From: Xanthomonas pisi DSM 18956
Lineage (GTDB): Bacteria; Pseudomonadota; Gammaproteobacteria; Xanthomonadales; Xanthomonadaceae
NCBI RefSeq assembly: GCF_001010415.1
Contig: NZ_JPLE01000034.1
Location: 1-64,000, forward strand
DNA: 64,000 nucleotides
Direction: 5' to 3'
The notes below the pieces were generated by a model. The model worked only from the letters and a program-made list of their open reading frames with translations, was not told the DNA's origin and ran no database searches. The position numbers and the translations under genes are program-made. Below are positions 1 to 10,984 of this stretch, piece after piece (the stretch's first letter is position 1; each line of letters starts with the position of its first letter).

Positions 1-53
1 GTGAACAGCATTGCCGGCATGCCGGGGCTTTGTCATTCACTGCGAAGAGCCGA

Positions 54-3000
54 TCAGAAACTCCAGCCCCAGGTCACCTGGCCGCCGTAGGCGGTCTGTC
101 CATCGCCGCTGAGTCCTTGCAACGACAGCGACATACGGCTGCTGGGCGAGGTGATCAGGCTGACGCCCAACTCGCCGATGGCCGCATTCTTGGCCAGCGT
201 GACGCTTTGCACCGAGAACTCCGAGCCGGTCCCGATGAAGCCAGCCGAGCGCTGCACCGCGCGATCGCCGAACGCATGCCGCCACCCCGCCGAGGCATAG
301 AGTGCGGCCTGCTGGCCAAGCGCCCAACGTCCACGCACACCCAGGGTGCTGGTGGTGAACGCGTCCTTGCCACTGTCGACCGACAATCCTGCGATCCCAC
401 CGCGCTCGGTGAATCCATCGGTCTTCAGATGGGTGTAGTCGGCGGCAATGAACGGGCTGTACACCGCATTGCCGGTGCGCAGATTCCAGGACGCTTCCAG
501 CGACACCGTCACCGCAGTGGCGTCGTACCGGCTGGTGAGCCGTTCCTCGAGTACGCCGGGCAGCACGACCCGGCGCGAGCCGTCCACGCTGTAGTCCGCA
601 TAGTCCACCGCGCCCTGCAGCGAGAATGCGGACCAATCGGCCTGGCCATACACACCGACATGCGTGCCGTCGATATCGGAGCGGTCGCCCCACTCGCGCG
701 ACCAGCTTTCGATGTCCTGGCTGCCCACCGCCACACCGAGCACGCTACGCTCGCCGATACGGCGTTCTGCACCGGCCATGATGCCGTTCTCTTCGCGGCG
801 CACTGAAATTGCGTTGGCATCGCCGTCGACGCGATTGGGCAGGCTACGCCCGGTGATCCACACGGTGGTGTCGCCGATGCGCGTGTCCTGGCTGTCGCCA
901 CGCAGATGACTGCCGATGCCGCTGTTGAGGAAGCGGCTGTCCAGCATGGCGGTCGCGGTGCTGGCATGGCTTTCGCCCGACAGCGACGCGAAGGCGGTGG
1001 CGACTGCCTGCGGGTCGTCCGGCAGACGGACGACGGCCTGATACACCGGGCTATTGATCGACAGGCCGTCGACCGCTGCGGCAGCGGACTGCTGGTTGGG
1101 CGTGGTCACCGTATCCACCATGCCGACGGTGTTGCGCCCCAGCGACACCGACAACCCCGTTGCGCTGGTGCTGACGTTGGGATCGATAAACGCGTAGTCG
1201 GAGACGACGTTGGTGAATTGCCCGGTGAGTCCGCCAGCAGCGTTGATCACCGGAATCTCGGTGAACAATGGCAGGTCGGCCGCACGTACCAGCACCAGCG
1301 AGCTGCCCGGCGCCAGCGTGGCCGCGCCGCCTACCGTCACCGGGGTCACCACGCCGCCCGTGCCGGAGGTGACCTGCACCGTGGAGCCGGGGCCGATGGT
1401 GGCGTTGCCGCCTACATTGATCGTGCCGGTGGTGCCGCCGATGGCCAGGGTGCCGCCGGACGTGGTCAGGCTGCCGATGCTGCCGCTGCCGGTCAGCGTA
1501 CCGCCCGGCCCGACCGTCACCGGCCCGCCGATCGCGGCACCGGGGTTGGCCGGGTTGCCGACGCTCAAGGTGCCCGCCGTGATGGTGGTCGGGCCGGTGA
1601 AGCCGCTGCTGTCTGCAGTGACCAGCAGCGTGCCGACGCCGTCCTTGACCAGGCTACCGGTGCCCGACAGCGTACCTGCGTAGGTGCCGTTGGCGTTCTG
1701 CGCGAACACCAGCGCGCTGGTGTTTGCGATGTTGCCCTGCAGGCTGTCGGTGTCGCCGATCAGGGTGCCCGCATTGATGGTGGTACCGCCGAGATACCCG
1801 TTGACGCCATCCAGCGTGACCGCACCGCTACCGTCCTTGATCAGCGCACCGCTGCCGGTGATGTTGCCCGCAAAGTTGCCATCGTCGGGCTGATCGAACA
1901 CCAGCACCGCGTCGTTGAGGATGTTGCCCTGCAAGCTGGCGGTGGTGGCCTGCAGCGTGCCGCCTACAATGGAGGTGCCGCCGCTATAGGTGTTGAGACG
2001 GGCCAGCCTGAGCACGCCGGCGCCCCGCTTCACCAGGCTGCCGGTACCGCTGACAAGGCCGTTGAACACGCCGTCGGTGGCCTGTTCGAAGACCAGCGTG
2101 GCGTTGTTCACCACATCGCCCTGCAGGCTGGTGGTCGTACCGATCAAGCTGCCGGCACTCACCAGCGTGCCGCCGGTATAGGCATTGGCACCGGTCAGTT
2201 GCAGTGTGCCGCTGCCGGCCTTCTCCAGCGAGCCGGTCCCGCTGACCACGCCGGCATACACCCCGCCGGTGGTCTGGTTGAACACCAGTGCCGCATCGTT
2301 GACGATGTCGCCCTGCACGCTGGTGCTGTCGCCGATCAGGCTGCCGGCCGCAATCGTGGTGCCGCCGCTGTAGCCATTGGCACCGTTGAGCAACAGCGCG
2401 CCTGCGCCATCCTTGACCACGTTGCCGGTGCCGGTGATCGAACCGCTGAACACGCCATCGGCTGCCTGGTTGAACACCACGGTGGCATTGTCGACGATCG
2501 CGCCCTGCAAGCTCGCGCTAGTGCCTGCCAACGTGCCGGCATTGACCGTGGTGCCGCCGGTGTAACTGTTGCTGCCGTCCAGTGTCAGCGTGCCGGCGTT
2601 GGTCTTGATCAGTGCGCCGTTGCCGCCGATGGCACCCGCCAACGTCAGATCGGCCGGATTGTCGACGGTGAGCGCTGCGCCCAGGTTGACCGCATTGCCC
2701 AGCGCGGCGGCAATCGCGTTGCTGAGCACCGAATCGCCGGTCACCGACAATGTGCCGCTGCCCAAGGCAGTGTCGCTGCCCACCGCCAGCGTGCCGGCGT
2801 TCAACACGGTGCCGCCCGCGTAGCTGTTGTTGCCGTCGAGCGTCAGGGTGGTGGCGCCGTTCTTGATCAAGCCGCCCGCACCGCTGACCGGCCCGGACAC
2901 GCTCAGGTCGTTGCTGCCGACCAGATTCAATGCGCCATTCAGCACCACCGCATTGCCTAGCGCCACTGCCTGGTTGCTATCGAGGCTGGTGCCGGCCGCT

Positions 3001-6000
3001 GCGGTCAATGCGCCGGTGCCCAGCGCCTGCGCATCACCCAGCACCAGCGTGCCGCCCCCGAGCAAGGTGCCGCCGGTGTAGCTGTTGGCTGCGTCGAGCA
3101 CCAGGGTGCCGGTGTCGAGTTTCTGCAGTGCGCCTGCGCCGCCGATGGCGACATCGATCGTGCCGGTCACGCCGGGGTCGACGCGGATGATGGTGTTGGC
3201 GGCATTGGCGCTCAACGCACCGGCACCGCCATCGGTCAGCACATAGCCATCGGTGACGAACTGCATGCCGGTGATGCCCTGCGTGCCTTGTACGCCCACA
3301 GTACCGGCAGTGCCGGCGAACACCGCGAAGCTGTTCCGCCAGGTGTCGTTGGTCAGGCCGTCGATCGACGTCCAGTTGGTGCCGCCGGCCGTCCATGCAG
3401 CGCTGCCGCCATCGATACTGCCGTTGGCGACGGTTTGCGCACCATCCCAGAACTGCACGTTGCTGCCCGGCGCCAGCACCACCACGTTGACCTGCTGGGC
3501 CAGGGCGGTCTGCAGCGTCAGTTGGGTCGGGTCCACGGTGCCGGGCAACGTGCCGATGCCCAGGCCGTTGTCGGTCAACGCACCGCTGTAGTCGATCAGG
3601 CGATACACACCGGTGCCGAAGCCGCCGATGTCGGTGATGTTGAGCGTGCCATCCAGCGTGAGGTCGCCGTTGACCGCCAGCACACCGGTCTGGCTCGGGA
3701 TGCCCAGGAACGCATCGAGCGTGGCGTTGGGCGCCATGCTCAAACTGCCGGTGGTCAGCACTGCGCCACTGCTCACCACCAGACGGCCGCCATTGTTGAC
3801 GGTGACCGCCGCATCGACCACGCCGCTGCCGCTCAAGCTGCCACCGGCGCCAACGCTCAGGCCGCCAGCACTGGCCAGCGTGCCATCCACATCCAGCGTG
3901 CCACCGAGGATCTGCGTGGTGCCGCCCAGCGCACTGGTACCGGTGAGCTGCAGCGTGCCGGTGCCGACCTTGTCCAGGTTGCCGGCGCCGCTCAGGCTGC
4001 CCGCGAAGGTGCTGCCGACGTTGTTGACGCCCAGCTGCAGCGTGTTGCCGCCGAGGATGTCGACTGCGCCCTGCCCGGTCACGGCGCCCAGCGCTGCACT
4101 GCTGCCCAACGACAGCCCCGCACCTGCGGCGACATCCACTGCGCTGGCGGCACCCAGGTTGCCGGTGGCCGAGGTGGCAAGCACACCGGCCTGCACCGCC
4201 ACCGGGCCGCTGAAGCTGTTGGTGCCGGACAAGGTCAACGTGCCAAGCCCGATCTTGGTGAGCGCACCGGCGCCACTGAGCGTGCCGATCAGTGCCAGAT
4301 CCGCGGCGCTGGCGATGGTCAGGTCCGCCCCCAGGTTGACGCTGTTGCCCAGCGCCAGCGCGATGGCATTGCTCAAGGTGGAGTTGCCCAGCACCGACAG
4401 GCTGCCGACACCCAGGGCAGTGTTGCTGCCCACCGCCAGCGTGCCGGCGTTCAACACGGTGCCGCCCGCGTAGCTGTTGTTGCCGTCGAGTGTCAGGGTG
4501 GTGGCGCCGTTCTTGATCAAGCCGCCCGCACCGCTGACCGGCCCGGACACGCTCAGGTCGTTGCTGCCGACCAGATTCAATGCGCCATTCACCACCACCG
4601 CATTACCTAGCGCCACTGCCTGGTTGCTATCGAGACTGGTGCCGGCCGCTGCGGTCAACGCGCCGATGCCCAGCGCCTGCGCGTCCCCAAGCACCAGCGT
4701 GCCGCCAGCGAGCGAGGTGCCACCGGTGTAACTGTTGGCTGCGTCGAGCACCAAGGTACCGGTGTCGAGTTTCTCTATGCCACCGGTGCCGGCGATGGCG
4801 ACATCGATCGTGGCGGTGGCTCCCGGGTCGACGCGGATTGCGGTGAGCGGGTTGGTCACCGCCAGCGTGCCCGCACCGGCATCGGTCAACAGGTAGCCAT
4901 CGCTCGCAAACTGCAGGCCGCCGATGTTCTGCGTGCCCTGCACGCCGACGGTGCCGGCAGTGCCGGAGAACACGGCAAAATCGCCCTGCCAGGTGCTGTT
5001 GGCCGAGCCGTCCTGGCCGGTCCAGTTGGTGGCAGCGCCCCACACACCCGAGCCGCCATCGACGCTACCGTTGGCCGTGGTCTGCACGCCGTCCCAGAAC
5101 TGCACGATGCTGCCCGGCGCGCTGACCACCAGGTTGATCTGCTGGCCGATCGCGGTCTGCAATGCCAGTTGGCTGATATCGACGCTGCCGGGAATGCTGC
5201 CGAACAGCATGCCGTTGTTGGTCAACACGCCCGTGTAGTCGATCAACCGATACACGCCGGAGCCGAAGCCGCCGATGTCGATGACATTGAGCGTGCCGTC
5301 CAGGGTGAGATTGCCGTTGACCGCAAGCAGGCGCGTGTTGCTGGGCGTCGCCAGCGACACGTCCATCAAGGCGCCCGGTGACAAGGTCAGCCCGCCCATG
5401 CTGAGTGACGCACCGCTGCTCAATGCCAGCCGGCCGCCATTGCCGATGGTCACATCGCTGCCGATGCTGCCGCTGGGACCGGTACCTGTGAGCGTGCCGC
5501 CAGCCGCGACAGCCAACGCGCTCGTGCCGAGGCTGCCCACCACGTCCAGGGTGCCGCCGCTCACCTGGGTGGCGCCGCCGATCACGCTGGTGCCGAGCAG
5601 GTTCACGGTGCCCGGGCCGACCTTGTCCAGATTGCCGCCACCGCCCAGGCTGCCGGCGAACGTGCCGCTGCCTAGCTGCAGGGTGGCGCCGGCATCGGTA
5701 TCGACGCCACCCGCACCGGTGAGTGCGTTGATCAATCCGCCGTTGGTCAGGTTCAAGGATGCGCCGGCTGCCACATCGACGTTGCTTGCGTTGCCGAGCG
5801 ATGCGGCCGTGCTGGCCACCACGGTGCCGGCCTGGATCGCCAGCGGGCCGGTATAGGTATTGGCGCCGCTCAGCGTCAAGGTGCCGAGGCCGCTCTTGGT
5901 CAGCGCGCCCGCGCCGCTGATGGTCCCGCTGGCCAGCATGTCGGCCGCGTTGTCGACGGTAAGCGCTGCAGACAGATCGATGCCATTGCTCAGGGCCACC

Positions 6001-9000
6001 GCGATTGCATTGCTCAGCACCGAATCGCCGGTCACCGACAAGCTGCCGGTACCGAGCGCGTTGTCGGCCCCCACCGCAATCGTGCCGGCGTTGAGCGTGG
6101 TGCCGCCGCTATAGCTGTTGCTGCCATTGAGCGACACGGTGGTGCTGCCGTTCTTGACCAGGCTTCCGGTGCCGCTGATGGTGCCGTTCAAGGCCAGGTC
6201 GTTGCTGCCGATCAACGAGAGCTGGCTGTTCAATTGCACGCTATTGCCGACAGCAAGCGCAGTGTTGGCATCCAGTTCGGTAGCGCCACTGACCAAGAGT
6301 CCGCCCACGCCCAAGGCTGCAGCGTTGCCCAGCACCAGCCGGCCGGCATCCAGGGTGACGCCGCCACTGAAGGTGTTGGCATTGCCCAGGGTCAGTGTTG
6401 CCGTGCCCTGCTTGGCGAGGCTGCCGGCGCCGCTGATCACGCCGTCCAGCGCGATGTCCTGCGTGCCGGGCAGCGTCAGTGCGCCGTTCAAGGCCAGTGC
6501 ATTGGCCAACGTCACCGACGTGGTGGCATCGAGCGTCGTGCCGCCCGCAGCGGTGAGCGTGCCCGTCCCCAATGCCGTGTTGCTGCCGACCGCTAACCCG
6601 CCTGCCTGCAGCTGCAACCCGCCACCCCAGCTGTTGTTGCCGGTGAGCGTGAGCGTCTGCGTACCGCTCTTGATCAGGCTGCCTGCACCATCGATCACGC
6701 CATTGAGCGTGAGCGCCTGACCGTCGATGCCGAGCGCACCATTGAGCGTGACGGCGTTCTGCAAGCTTGCAGCGATCGCGGCGCTGAGCAGCGTGCCATC
6801 GGCCGCAATGAGCGCACCGCTACCCAGCGCCGTGTCACTGCCGACGATCAGCGAACCCGCATTCAACAGCGTGCCGCCGACATAGCCATTGTTGCCGGTC
6901 AGCGTCAACGCGCCGGTGCCCTGCTTGATCAGGCTGCCCGCACCGCTCACCGTGCCGGTCAGGTCCAGCGCGTTGTTGCCGGTCAGCGACAGCGCACCGT
7001 TCAAGACGACGTCATTGCCCACCGTCGCTGCGGTGGTCGCCTGCAACTGCGTGCCGTTGGCAGCGGTCAACGCGCCGCTTCCCAAAGCCGCGCCACTGGC
7101 GATCAGCAATGCGCCCGCATTGAGATCCACGCCGCCGGCAAACGTATTTGCACCGGTCAGCGTCAGCGCAGCGCCGCCGTTTTTCACCAGGCCGCCGGCA
7201 CCGCTGACGCCTCCATTGAGCACAAGGTCCTGGCTGCCGCCGAGCGATAGATCGGCAGTCAACACGACGTCGTTGGCGAGCACGCGTGCAGCAGTGCTAT
7301 CGAGCTGGCCGCCGGCAACGGTGAGGCTGCCCGTGCCCAGTGCCGCATCGCTGCCCAGCACCAGGCTGCCTGCAGTCAGCAGCGTGCCACCGGTGTAGGT
7401 GTTGTTTCCCGTCAGGGTCAGGCTGGCGGGGCCGAGTTTGTCCAGGCTTCCGACACCGTTGATGCTGCCATTGAGCGTCAGCGCGTTGCTGCCGCCGATG
7501 CTGACCAACCCTGTCAGCGCGATGGCATTGGCAAGCGTGCTCACCGCGAGGGTATCCAGCGTGGTGCCGGCCGCTGCGGTCAATGCGCCAACACCCAGTG
7601 CCGTGTCGCTGCCGATGACGAGCTTGCCCGTGCTCAGCGAGGTGCCGCCGGTGTACAGATTGTTGCCGCTGAGGATGAGATCGCCGCTACCGGTCTTGAC
7701 CAGGCTGCCGGCACCGCTGATGCCACCGCCCAGCGTCAGTGCCTGCGCGCCATTGAGCGTCAACGCGTTGCTGTTCAATGCGACGGCATTGGTCAGCGTG
7801 GTGGGCGTCGTGCCCTGCAGATTGGCGTTGCCGCTAAGGCTGAGTGCGCCGGTGCCGAGCGCCCCGTTACTGGTCACCTGCAAGGTGCCGCCGGCAAGCG
7901 TGGTGCCACCGCTGTAGGTGTTCAAACCACCGAGCGTGAGCGTGCCGGTGCCGAGCTTGCTCAACGCACCGGTGCCGCTGATCGAACCACTCAGGTTCAG
8001 GGCGGTGCCATTGCTGGCCACGCCCAGATTGCCGGTGAGCGCAAACGCATTGCCCAAGGTCACCGCAGTGCCTGCATCGAGCACACCACCGCTGGCGGTC
8101 AAGGTACCGGTGCCCAGTGCAGCATTGGAGCCGACCACCAGGCGCCCGTTGCTCAGCGTGGTGCCACCGGTATAGCCGTTGGTATTGCTCAAGGTGAGAT
8201 CGCCGGCGCCGCTCTTGGTCAGGCTGCCGCTGCCATTGATGGCGCCGCCAAGGGTAAGTGCCTGCGCGCCGGTCCATGTCAATGGCCCGGCAAGATTGAC
8301 GGCGTTGTTCACTGCCAGCGATGCGCCGGTGCTGAGGCTGGAGGCGCCGGTGACATTCAACGCGCCGGTGCCCAGTGCGGAGGCGGTCCCAAGTTGCAGG
8401 GTGCCCGCTGCCAGCGTGGTGCCGCCGGTATAGGTATTGAGGCCGTCGAGCGCCAGCGTCCCGGTGCCGGTCTTGTTGATGCCGCCGGCGCCGGCAAGCG
8501 CACCGGTCAGGGTGAGTGCATTGCCACTGGCACCCAGGCCCAGCGTGGTCGTGAGTGCGAACGCATTGTTCAAGGTCAACGGTGCGGTGGTGTCCAGCAA
8601 CCCGCCTGCTGCAGTGACGGTGCCGGTGCCGAGCGCGCCGGAGGTTTCCAGCACCGTGGTGCCCGCGCTCAGCGTGGTGCCGCCGGAATAGGTATTGGCG
8701 CCGCCAAGCGTGAGCGTGCCCGTGCCGCTCTTGTTGAGCGCACCGACTCCGCTGACCACACCGCCGAGCCGCACGGTATTGGTCCCGCCAATGCCCAGGT
8801 TGCTGTTCAACACAAAGGCGTTGGCCAAATTGAGGGCGGCACCGGCCAGCAGGCTCCCACCGGAGGCGGTGACGGTCCCTGTTCCCAGCGCGGCGTTGTT
8901 GCCCGCGGTCAGTGTGCCCGCATTCAAATTCACGCCACCGCTGAAGGTATTGCTGCCGGTGAGGTTCAATCCGCCGGTGCCGGCCTTGGTCAGTGCCCCC

Positions 9001-10253
9001 GCCCCCGTCAGCGTGCTGCCAATCGTCAGCGCGTTGGTGCCCTGCACGGTCAAACCGCCTGCCGCAAGCGCAATGCCACCTGCCGGTGCCAGCGTCAGCC
9101 CGGCAGCGGTGGCTTCGAGCGTGCCGCCGTTGGCCGCGATCGTCGTGCCCAATTGCGCAGGCGTCGCAAATTGCAGGACACCGCCATTGAGCGCGCTGCT
9201 GCCAAAGTTGCTCGCGCCGCCCAGGGCCCAGGTACCGCTATTGACGCGCAGGCTGCCGAAATTGATGTACTGATCGGTGCTTGCCGTGCCGGCACCGGTC
9301 ACTCCGCTGCCGGTTCCGGTGGCTGAATTCTGCAGGATCAGCGTGTTGGTTCCTCCCGCACCGCCATCCACCACGCCGGTGCTTGCAAAGCTCAGCAAAC
9401 CGCCTGGGCCAAGCAATTCCAGTCCGAGTCCGCCAGCGCGGTTGATGCTACCGCCCGTGACTGCGGTGAAGGTATTGGTGCTGTTGGCCCCCATCGACAC
9501 GCTGCCGTTGATGGTGCCGGAATTGACGAAACTGTTGCCGGTGGCCGAACTCTGGAAGCCGACGCGGCCCTCGATGGTGCCGGTATTGACCGCATTGACG
9601 GTGCCACCGCCACTGACGGCGATCACCGGTGTGTCGGCGCCCAGCAACGAAAGATTGAGCAGCGACCGGCTGGTGATCGATCCGGCATTGTTGATCTGCA
9701 CGACGCCATTGCTGGCAGAGGTCATTCCCAACGCCATACCGTCGAGATTGAGCAGGTTGGCGCCCAGCACCCCGCCAGTCCCGTAGATGGTGCCGCTGGC
9801 AAGATTATTGGCAACCACCGATGTCGAACTTGCATTGCCCATGCTGACGCCGGTACTCAACACCGACAGCAAGCCAAGTACGGATGGATCGATGGTGCCG
9901 CTGTTGTTGAGCGTGGCATTGGTACCGGTGAGCGCGATGGCGGTACCGCCCAGCAAGCCTGCGGTCATCTGCGTGCCAGAAGCCACGTTGATGGTCAGAT
10001 TATTCGCGCTGCTGGAAAAGGCATTGCTGGTGATCGGCAGACCGCTGCAGGTGACTGTCGCGCCGGCGGCAGGCAATGCGGGCGTACATGCCCCCCAGGC
10101 CAATGCGGGAGCGGCGGCCCCCACCACCAGAACCACCAGACCCGGCAATGCACGACGCGTTGCGCCGGGCTTCCGTCGACGCCGCACCAGCTCATGCGTC
10201 ACGACCCAATTGCCGATGGCTGCGTTCCAGACCAGCGCAAATGCACGATTCAT
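54..10253 (-). CDS. Giant type V autotransporter with beta-strand repeats
   Basis: This is a secreted or surface-displayed autotransporter of about 3,399 residues. The start at 10253 is preceded by a GGGGAG Shine-Dalgarno and opens an extended signal peptide region (MNRAFALVWN, then WVVTHELVRRRRK), followed by a hydrophobic stretch ending in APALA. The passenger contains about 24 copies of the autotransporter-associated beta-strand repeat, recognisable as N-T-Y-S/T-G-G-T followed by L-x-A-G-T-L. Two larger related modules each begin with QFWDG and contain GVQGTQ. The last 280 or so residues form an autotransporter beta-barrel ending in W-G-W-S-F, a terminal aromatic residue typical of outer-membrane proteins. 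Its function (adhesion, aggregation or biofilm) cannot be read from sequence. Parts of the repeat region are nearly identical at the DNA level, suggesting recent duplication or gene conversion. The reading frame is intact. Confidence 0.93.
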   Translation of the reverse strand: MNRAFALVWNAAIGNWVVTHELVRRRRKPGATRRALPGLVVLVVGAAAPALAWGACTPALPAAGATVTCSGLPITSNAFSSSANNLTINVASGTQMTAGLLGGTAIALTGTNATLNNSGTIDPSVLGLLSVLSTGVSMGNASSTSVVANNLASGTIYGTGGVLGANLLNLDGMALGMTSASNGVVQINNAGSITSRSLLNLSLLGADTPVIAVSGGGTVNAVNTGTIEGRVGFQSSATGNSFVNSGTINGSVSMGANSTNTFTAVTGGSINRAGGLGLELLGPGGLLSFASTGVVDGGAGGTNTLILQNSATGTGSGVTGAGTASTDQYINFGSLRVNSGTWALGGASNFGSSALNGGVLQFATPAQLGTTIAANGGTLEATAAGLTLAPAGGIALAAGGLTVQGTNALTIGSTLTGAGALTKAGTGGLNLTGSNTFSGGVNLNAGTLTAGNNAALGTGTVTASGGSLLAGAALNLANAFVLNSNLGIGGTNTVRLGGVVSGVGALNKSGTGTLTLGGANTYSGGTTLSAGTTVLETSGALGTGTVTAAGGLLDTTAPLTLNNAFALTTTLGLGASGNALTLTGALAGAGGINKTGTGTLALDGLNTYTGGTTLAAGTLQLGTASALGTGALNVTGASSLSTGASLAVNNAVNLAGPLTWTGAQALTLGGAINGSGSLTKSGAGDLTLSNTNGYTGGTTLSNGRLVVGSNAALGTGTLTASGGVLDAGTAVTLGNAFALTGNLGVASNGTALNLSGSISGTGALSKLGTGTLTLGGLNTYSGGTTLAGGTLQVTSNGALGTGALSLSGNANLQGTTPTTLTNAVALNSNALTLNGAQALTLGGGISGAGSLVKTGSGDLILSGNNLYTGGTSLSTGKLVIGSDTALGVGALTAAAGTTLDTLAVSTLANAIALTGLVSIGGSNALTLNGSINGVGSLDKLGPASLTLTGNNTYTGGTLLTAGSLVLGSDAALGTGSLTVAGGQLDSTAARVLANDVVLTADLSLGGSQDLVLNGGVSGAGGLVKNGGAALTLTGANTFAGGVDLNAGALLIASGAALGSGALTAANGTQLQATTAATVGNDVVLNGALSLTGNNALDLTGTVSGAGSLIKQGTGALTLTGNNGYVGGTLLNAGSLIVGSDTALGSGALIAADGTLLSAAIAASLQNAVTLNGALGIDGQALTLNGVIDGAGSLIKSGTQTLTLTGNNSWGGGLQLQAGGLAVGSNTALGTGTLTAAGGTTLDATTSVTLANALALNGALTLPGTQDIALDGVISGAGSLAKQGTATLTLGNANTFSGGVTLDAGRLVLGNAAALGVGGLLVSGATELDANTALAVGNSVQLNSQLSLIGSNDLALNGTISGTGSLVKNGSTTVSLNGSNSYSGGTTLNAGTIAVGADNALGTGSLSVTGDSVLSNAIAVALSNGIDLSAALTVDNAADMLASGTISGAGALTKSGLGTLTLSGANTYTGPLAIQAGTVVASTAASLGNASNVDVAAGASLNLTNGGLINALTGAGGVDTDAGATLQLGSGTFAGSLGGGGNLDKVGPGTVNLLGTSVIGGATQVSGGTLDVVGSLGTSALAVAAGGTLTGTGPSGSIGSDVTIGNGGRLALSSGASLSMGGLTLSPGALMDVSLATPSNTRLLAVNGNLTLDGTLNVIDIGGFGSGVYRLIDYTGVLTNNGMLFGSIPGSVDISQLALQTAIGQQINLVVSAPGSIVQFWDGVQTTANGSVDGGSGVWGAATNWTGQDGSANSTWQGDFAVFSGTAGTVGVQGTQNIGGLQFASDGYLLTDAGAGTLAVTNPLTAIRVDPGATATIDVAIAGTGGIEKLDTGTLVLDAANSYTGGTSLAGGTLVLGDAQALGIGALTAAAGTSLDSNQAVALGNAVVVNGALNLVGSNDLSVSGPVSGAGGLIKNGATTLTLDGNNSYAGGTVLNAGTLAVGSNTALGVGSLSVLGNSTLSNAIALALGNSVNLGADLTIASAADLALIGTLSGAGALTKIGLGTLTLSGTNSFSGPVAVQAGVLATSATGNLGAASAVDVAAGAGLSLGSSAALGAVTGQGAVDILGGNTLQLGVNNVGSTFAGSLSGAGNLDKVGTGTLQLTGTSALGGTTQILGGTLDVDGTLASAGGLSVGAGGSLSGSGVVDAAVTVNNGGRLVVSSGAVLTTGSLSMAPNATLDAFLGIPSQTGVLAVNGDLTLDGTLNITDIGGFGTGVYRLIDYSGALTDNGLGIGTLPGTVDPTQLTLQTALAQQVNVVVLAPGSNVQFWDGAQTVANGSIDGGSAAWTAGGTNWTSIDGLTNDTWRNSFAVFAGTAGTVGVQGTQGITGMQFVTDGYVLTDGGAGALSANAANTIIRVDPGVTGTIDVAIGGAGALQKLDTGTLVLDAANSYTGGTLLGGGTLVLGDAQALGTGALTAAAGTSLDSNQAVALGNAVVLNGALNLVGSNDLSVSGPVSGAGGLIKNGATTLTLDGNNSYAGGTVLNAGTLAVGSDTALGSGTLSVTGDSVLSNAIAAALGNAVNLGAALTVDNPADLTLAGAIGGNGALIKTNAGTLTLDGSNSYTGGTTVNAGTLAGTSASLQGAIVDNATVVFNQAADGVFSGSITGTGNVVKDGAGALLLNGANGYSGGTTIAAGSLIGDSTSVQGDIVNDAALVFNQTTGGVYAGVVSGTGSLEKAGSGTLQLTGANAYTGGTLVSAGSLIGTTTSLQGDVVNNATLVFEQATDGVFNGLVSGTGSLVKRGAGVLRLARLNTYSGGTSIVGGTLQATTASLQGNILNDAVLVFDQPDDGNFAGNITGSGALIKDGSGAVTLDGVNGYLGGTTINAGTLIGDTDSLQGNIANTSALVFAQNANGTYAGTLSGTGSLVKDGVGTLLVTADSSGFTGPTTITAGTLSVGNPANPGAAIGGPVTVGPGGTLTGSGSIGSLTTSGGTLAIGGTTGTINVGGNATIGPGSTVQVTSGTGGVVTPVTVGGAATLAPGSSLVLVRAADLPLFTEIPVINAAGGLTGQFTNVVSDYAFIDPNVSTSATGLSVSLGRNTVGMVDTVTTPNQQSAAAAVDGLSINSPVYQAVVRLPDDPQAVATAFASLSGESHASTATAMLDSRFLNSGIGSHLRGDSQDTRIGDTTVWITGRSLPNRVDGDANAISVRREENGIMAGAERRIGERSVLGVAVGSQDIESWSREWGDRSDIDGTHVGVYGQADWSAFSLQGAVDYADYSVDGSRRVVLPGVLEERLTSRYDATAVTVSLEASWNLRTGNAVYSPFIAADYTHLKTDGFTERGGIAGLSVDSGKDAFTTSTLGVRGRWALGQQAALYASAGWRHAFGDRAVQRSAGFIGTGSEFSVQSVTLAKNAAIGELGVSLITSPSSRMSLSLQGLSGDGQTAYGGQVTWGWSF

Positions 10254-10292
10254 TCTGACTCCCCTGAGTGACCGCGATAGATCAGCGCACAC

Positions 10293-10957
10293 GGATATGC
10301 GCGCCTTCGAAAGACGTAGGTGGATAAAGCGATTCCACGATTTTGAAGCGTGACTCGCTTCAGGCTGATCGTTTAAAGACGAGATCGATTAATACCAATC
10401 CTTGGTAGTGGGCTGCCAAATTAATAGGCGAATCGACTCAATTTAACTGTGCTGAGTATCACTAACCAAAAACACTTCTATTACACGGACATAAACTGCG
10501 CACCTGTTTACTCGCGCCCGCTTAACGTTAGACCATGGCTGTTATTTGACAACGCAAAGGCATTCGTGGCGGGCGCTACCGCCCAATTCCCATACTTTCC
10601 GGGATGCACACGACAATTAATTAGTCGAGTCCGCATTTTCAAGCGAACTGGTGCATATCCGTCTTCGTGACAGCGGGCCGAACCTTCTTAATCAATAATC
10701 GCGCAATTATTCCGCACTGCTCAACAAGACATGCCTTCCCAATGGTCCTCACGAGTCCGTTTGGGTCGATAAAACCACTTGGTGGTCGACGCTGGCCAGT
10801 GGAATGCTGTATTTGTAGTCGCCAGGCATGAAGTGAGACGCGCAGCGCCTATCGATCAATGCTGTGCTTGCTCATGGATGGCCAATTTTGATGTCAGCTT
10901 GGTCCTGTTCGTCACCTAGTGATGACCTCGGTTTGTTTCCAGTAGCCCCTGCAGTGT
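10293..10957. other. AT-richer intergenic region without a recognised gene
   Basis: This stretch separates two divergent genes, the autotransporter (leftwards) and the EAL protein (rightwards). From about 10380 to 10720 it is clearly richer in A and T than the flanking genes, with many short AT tracts. It presumably holds both promoters. A short open frame at 10449-10670 has no recognisable domain, no Shine-Dalgarno and no supporting context, so no gene is called. I see no clear -35/-10 pair that I would defend. Confidence 0.5.
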
Positions 10958-10984
10958 GTGATCTTCAACACGGACCCTGACGAC

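Noticed and set aside
906-4610. Long plus-strand open frames (up to about 684 codons) opposite the autotransporter
   Set aside because: They mirror the repeat structure of the real gene on the other strand, have low-complexity Ala/Arg/Gln/Val composition and no start signals.
10449-10670. A 73-codon frame in the AT-rich region
   Set aside because: No ribosome binding site and no family; the region is better explained as regulatory DNA.
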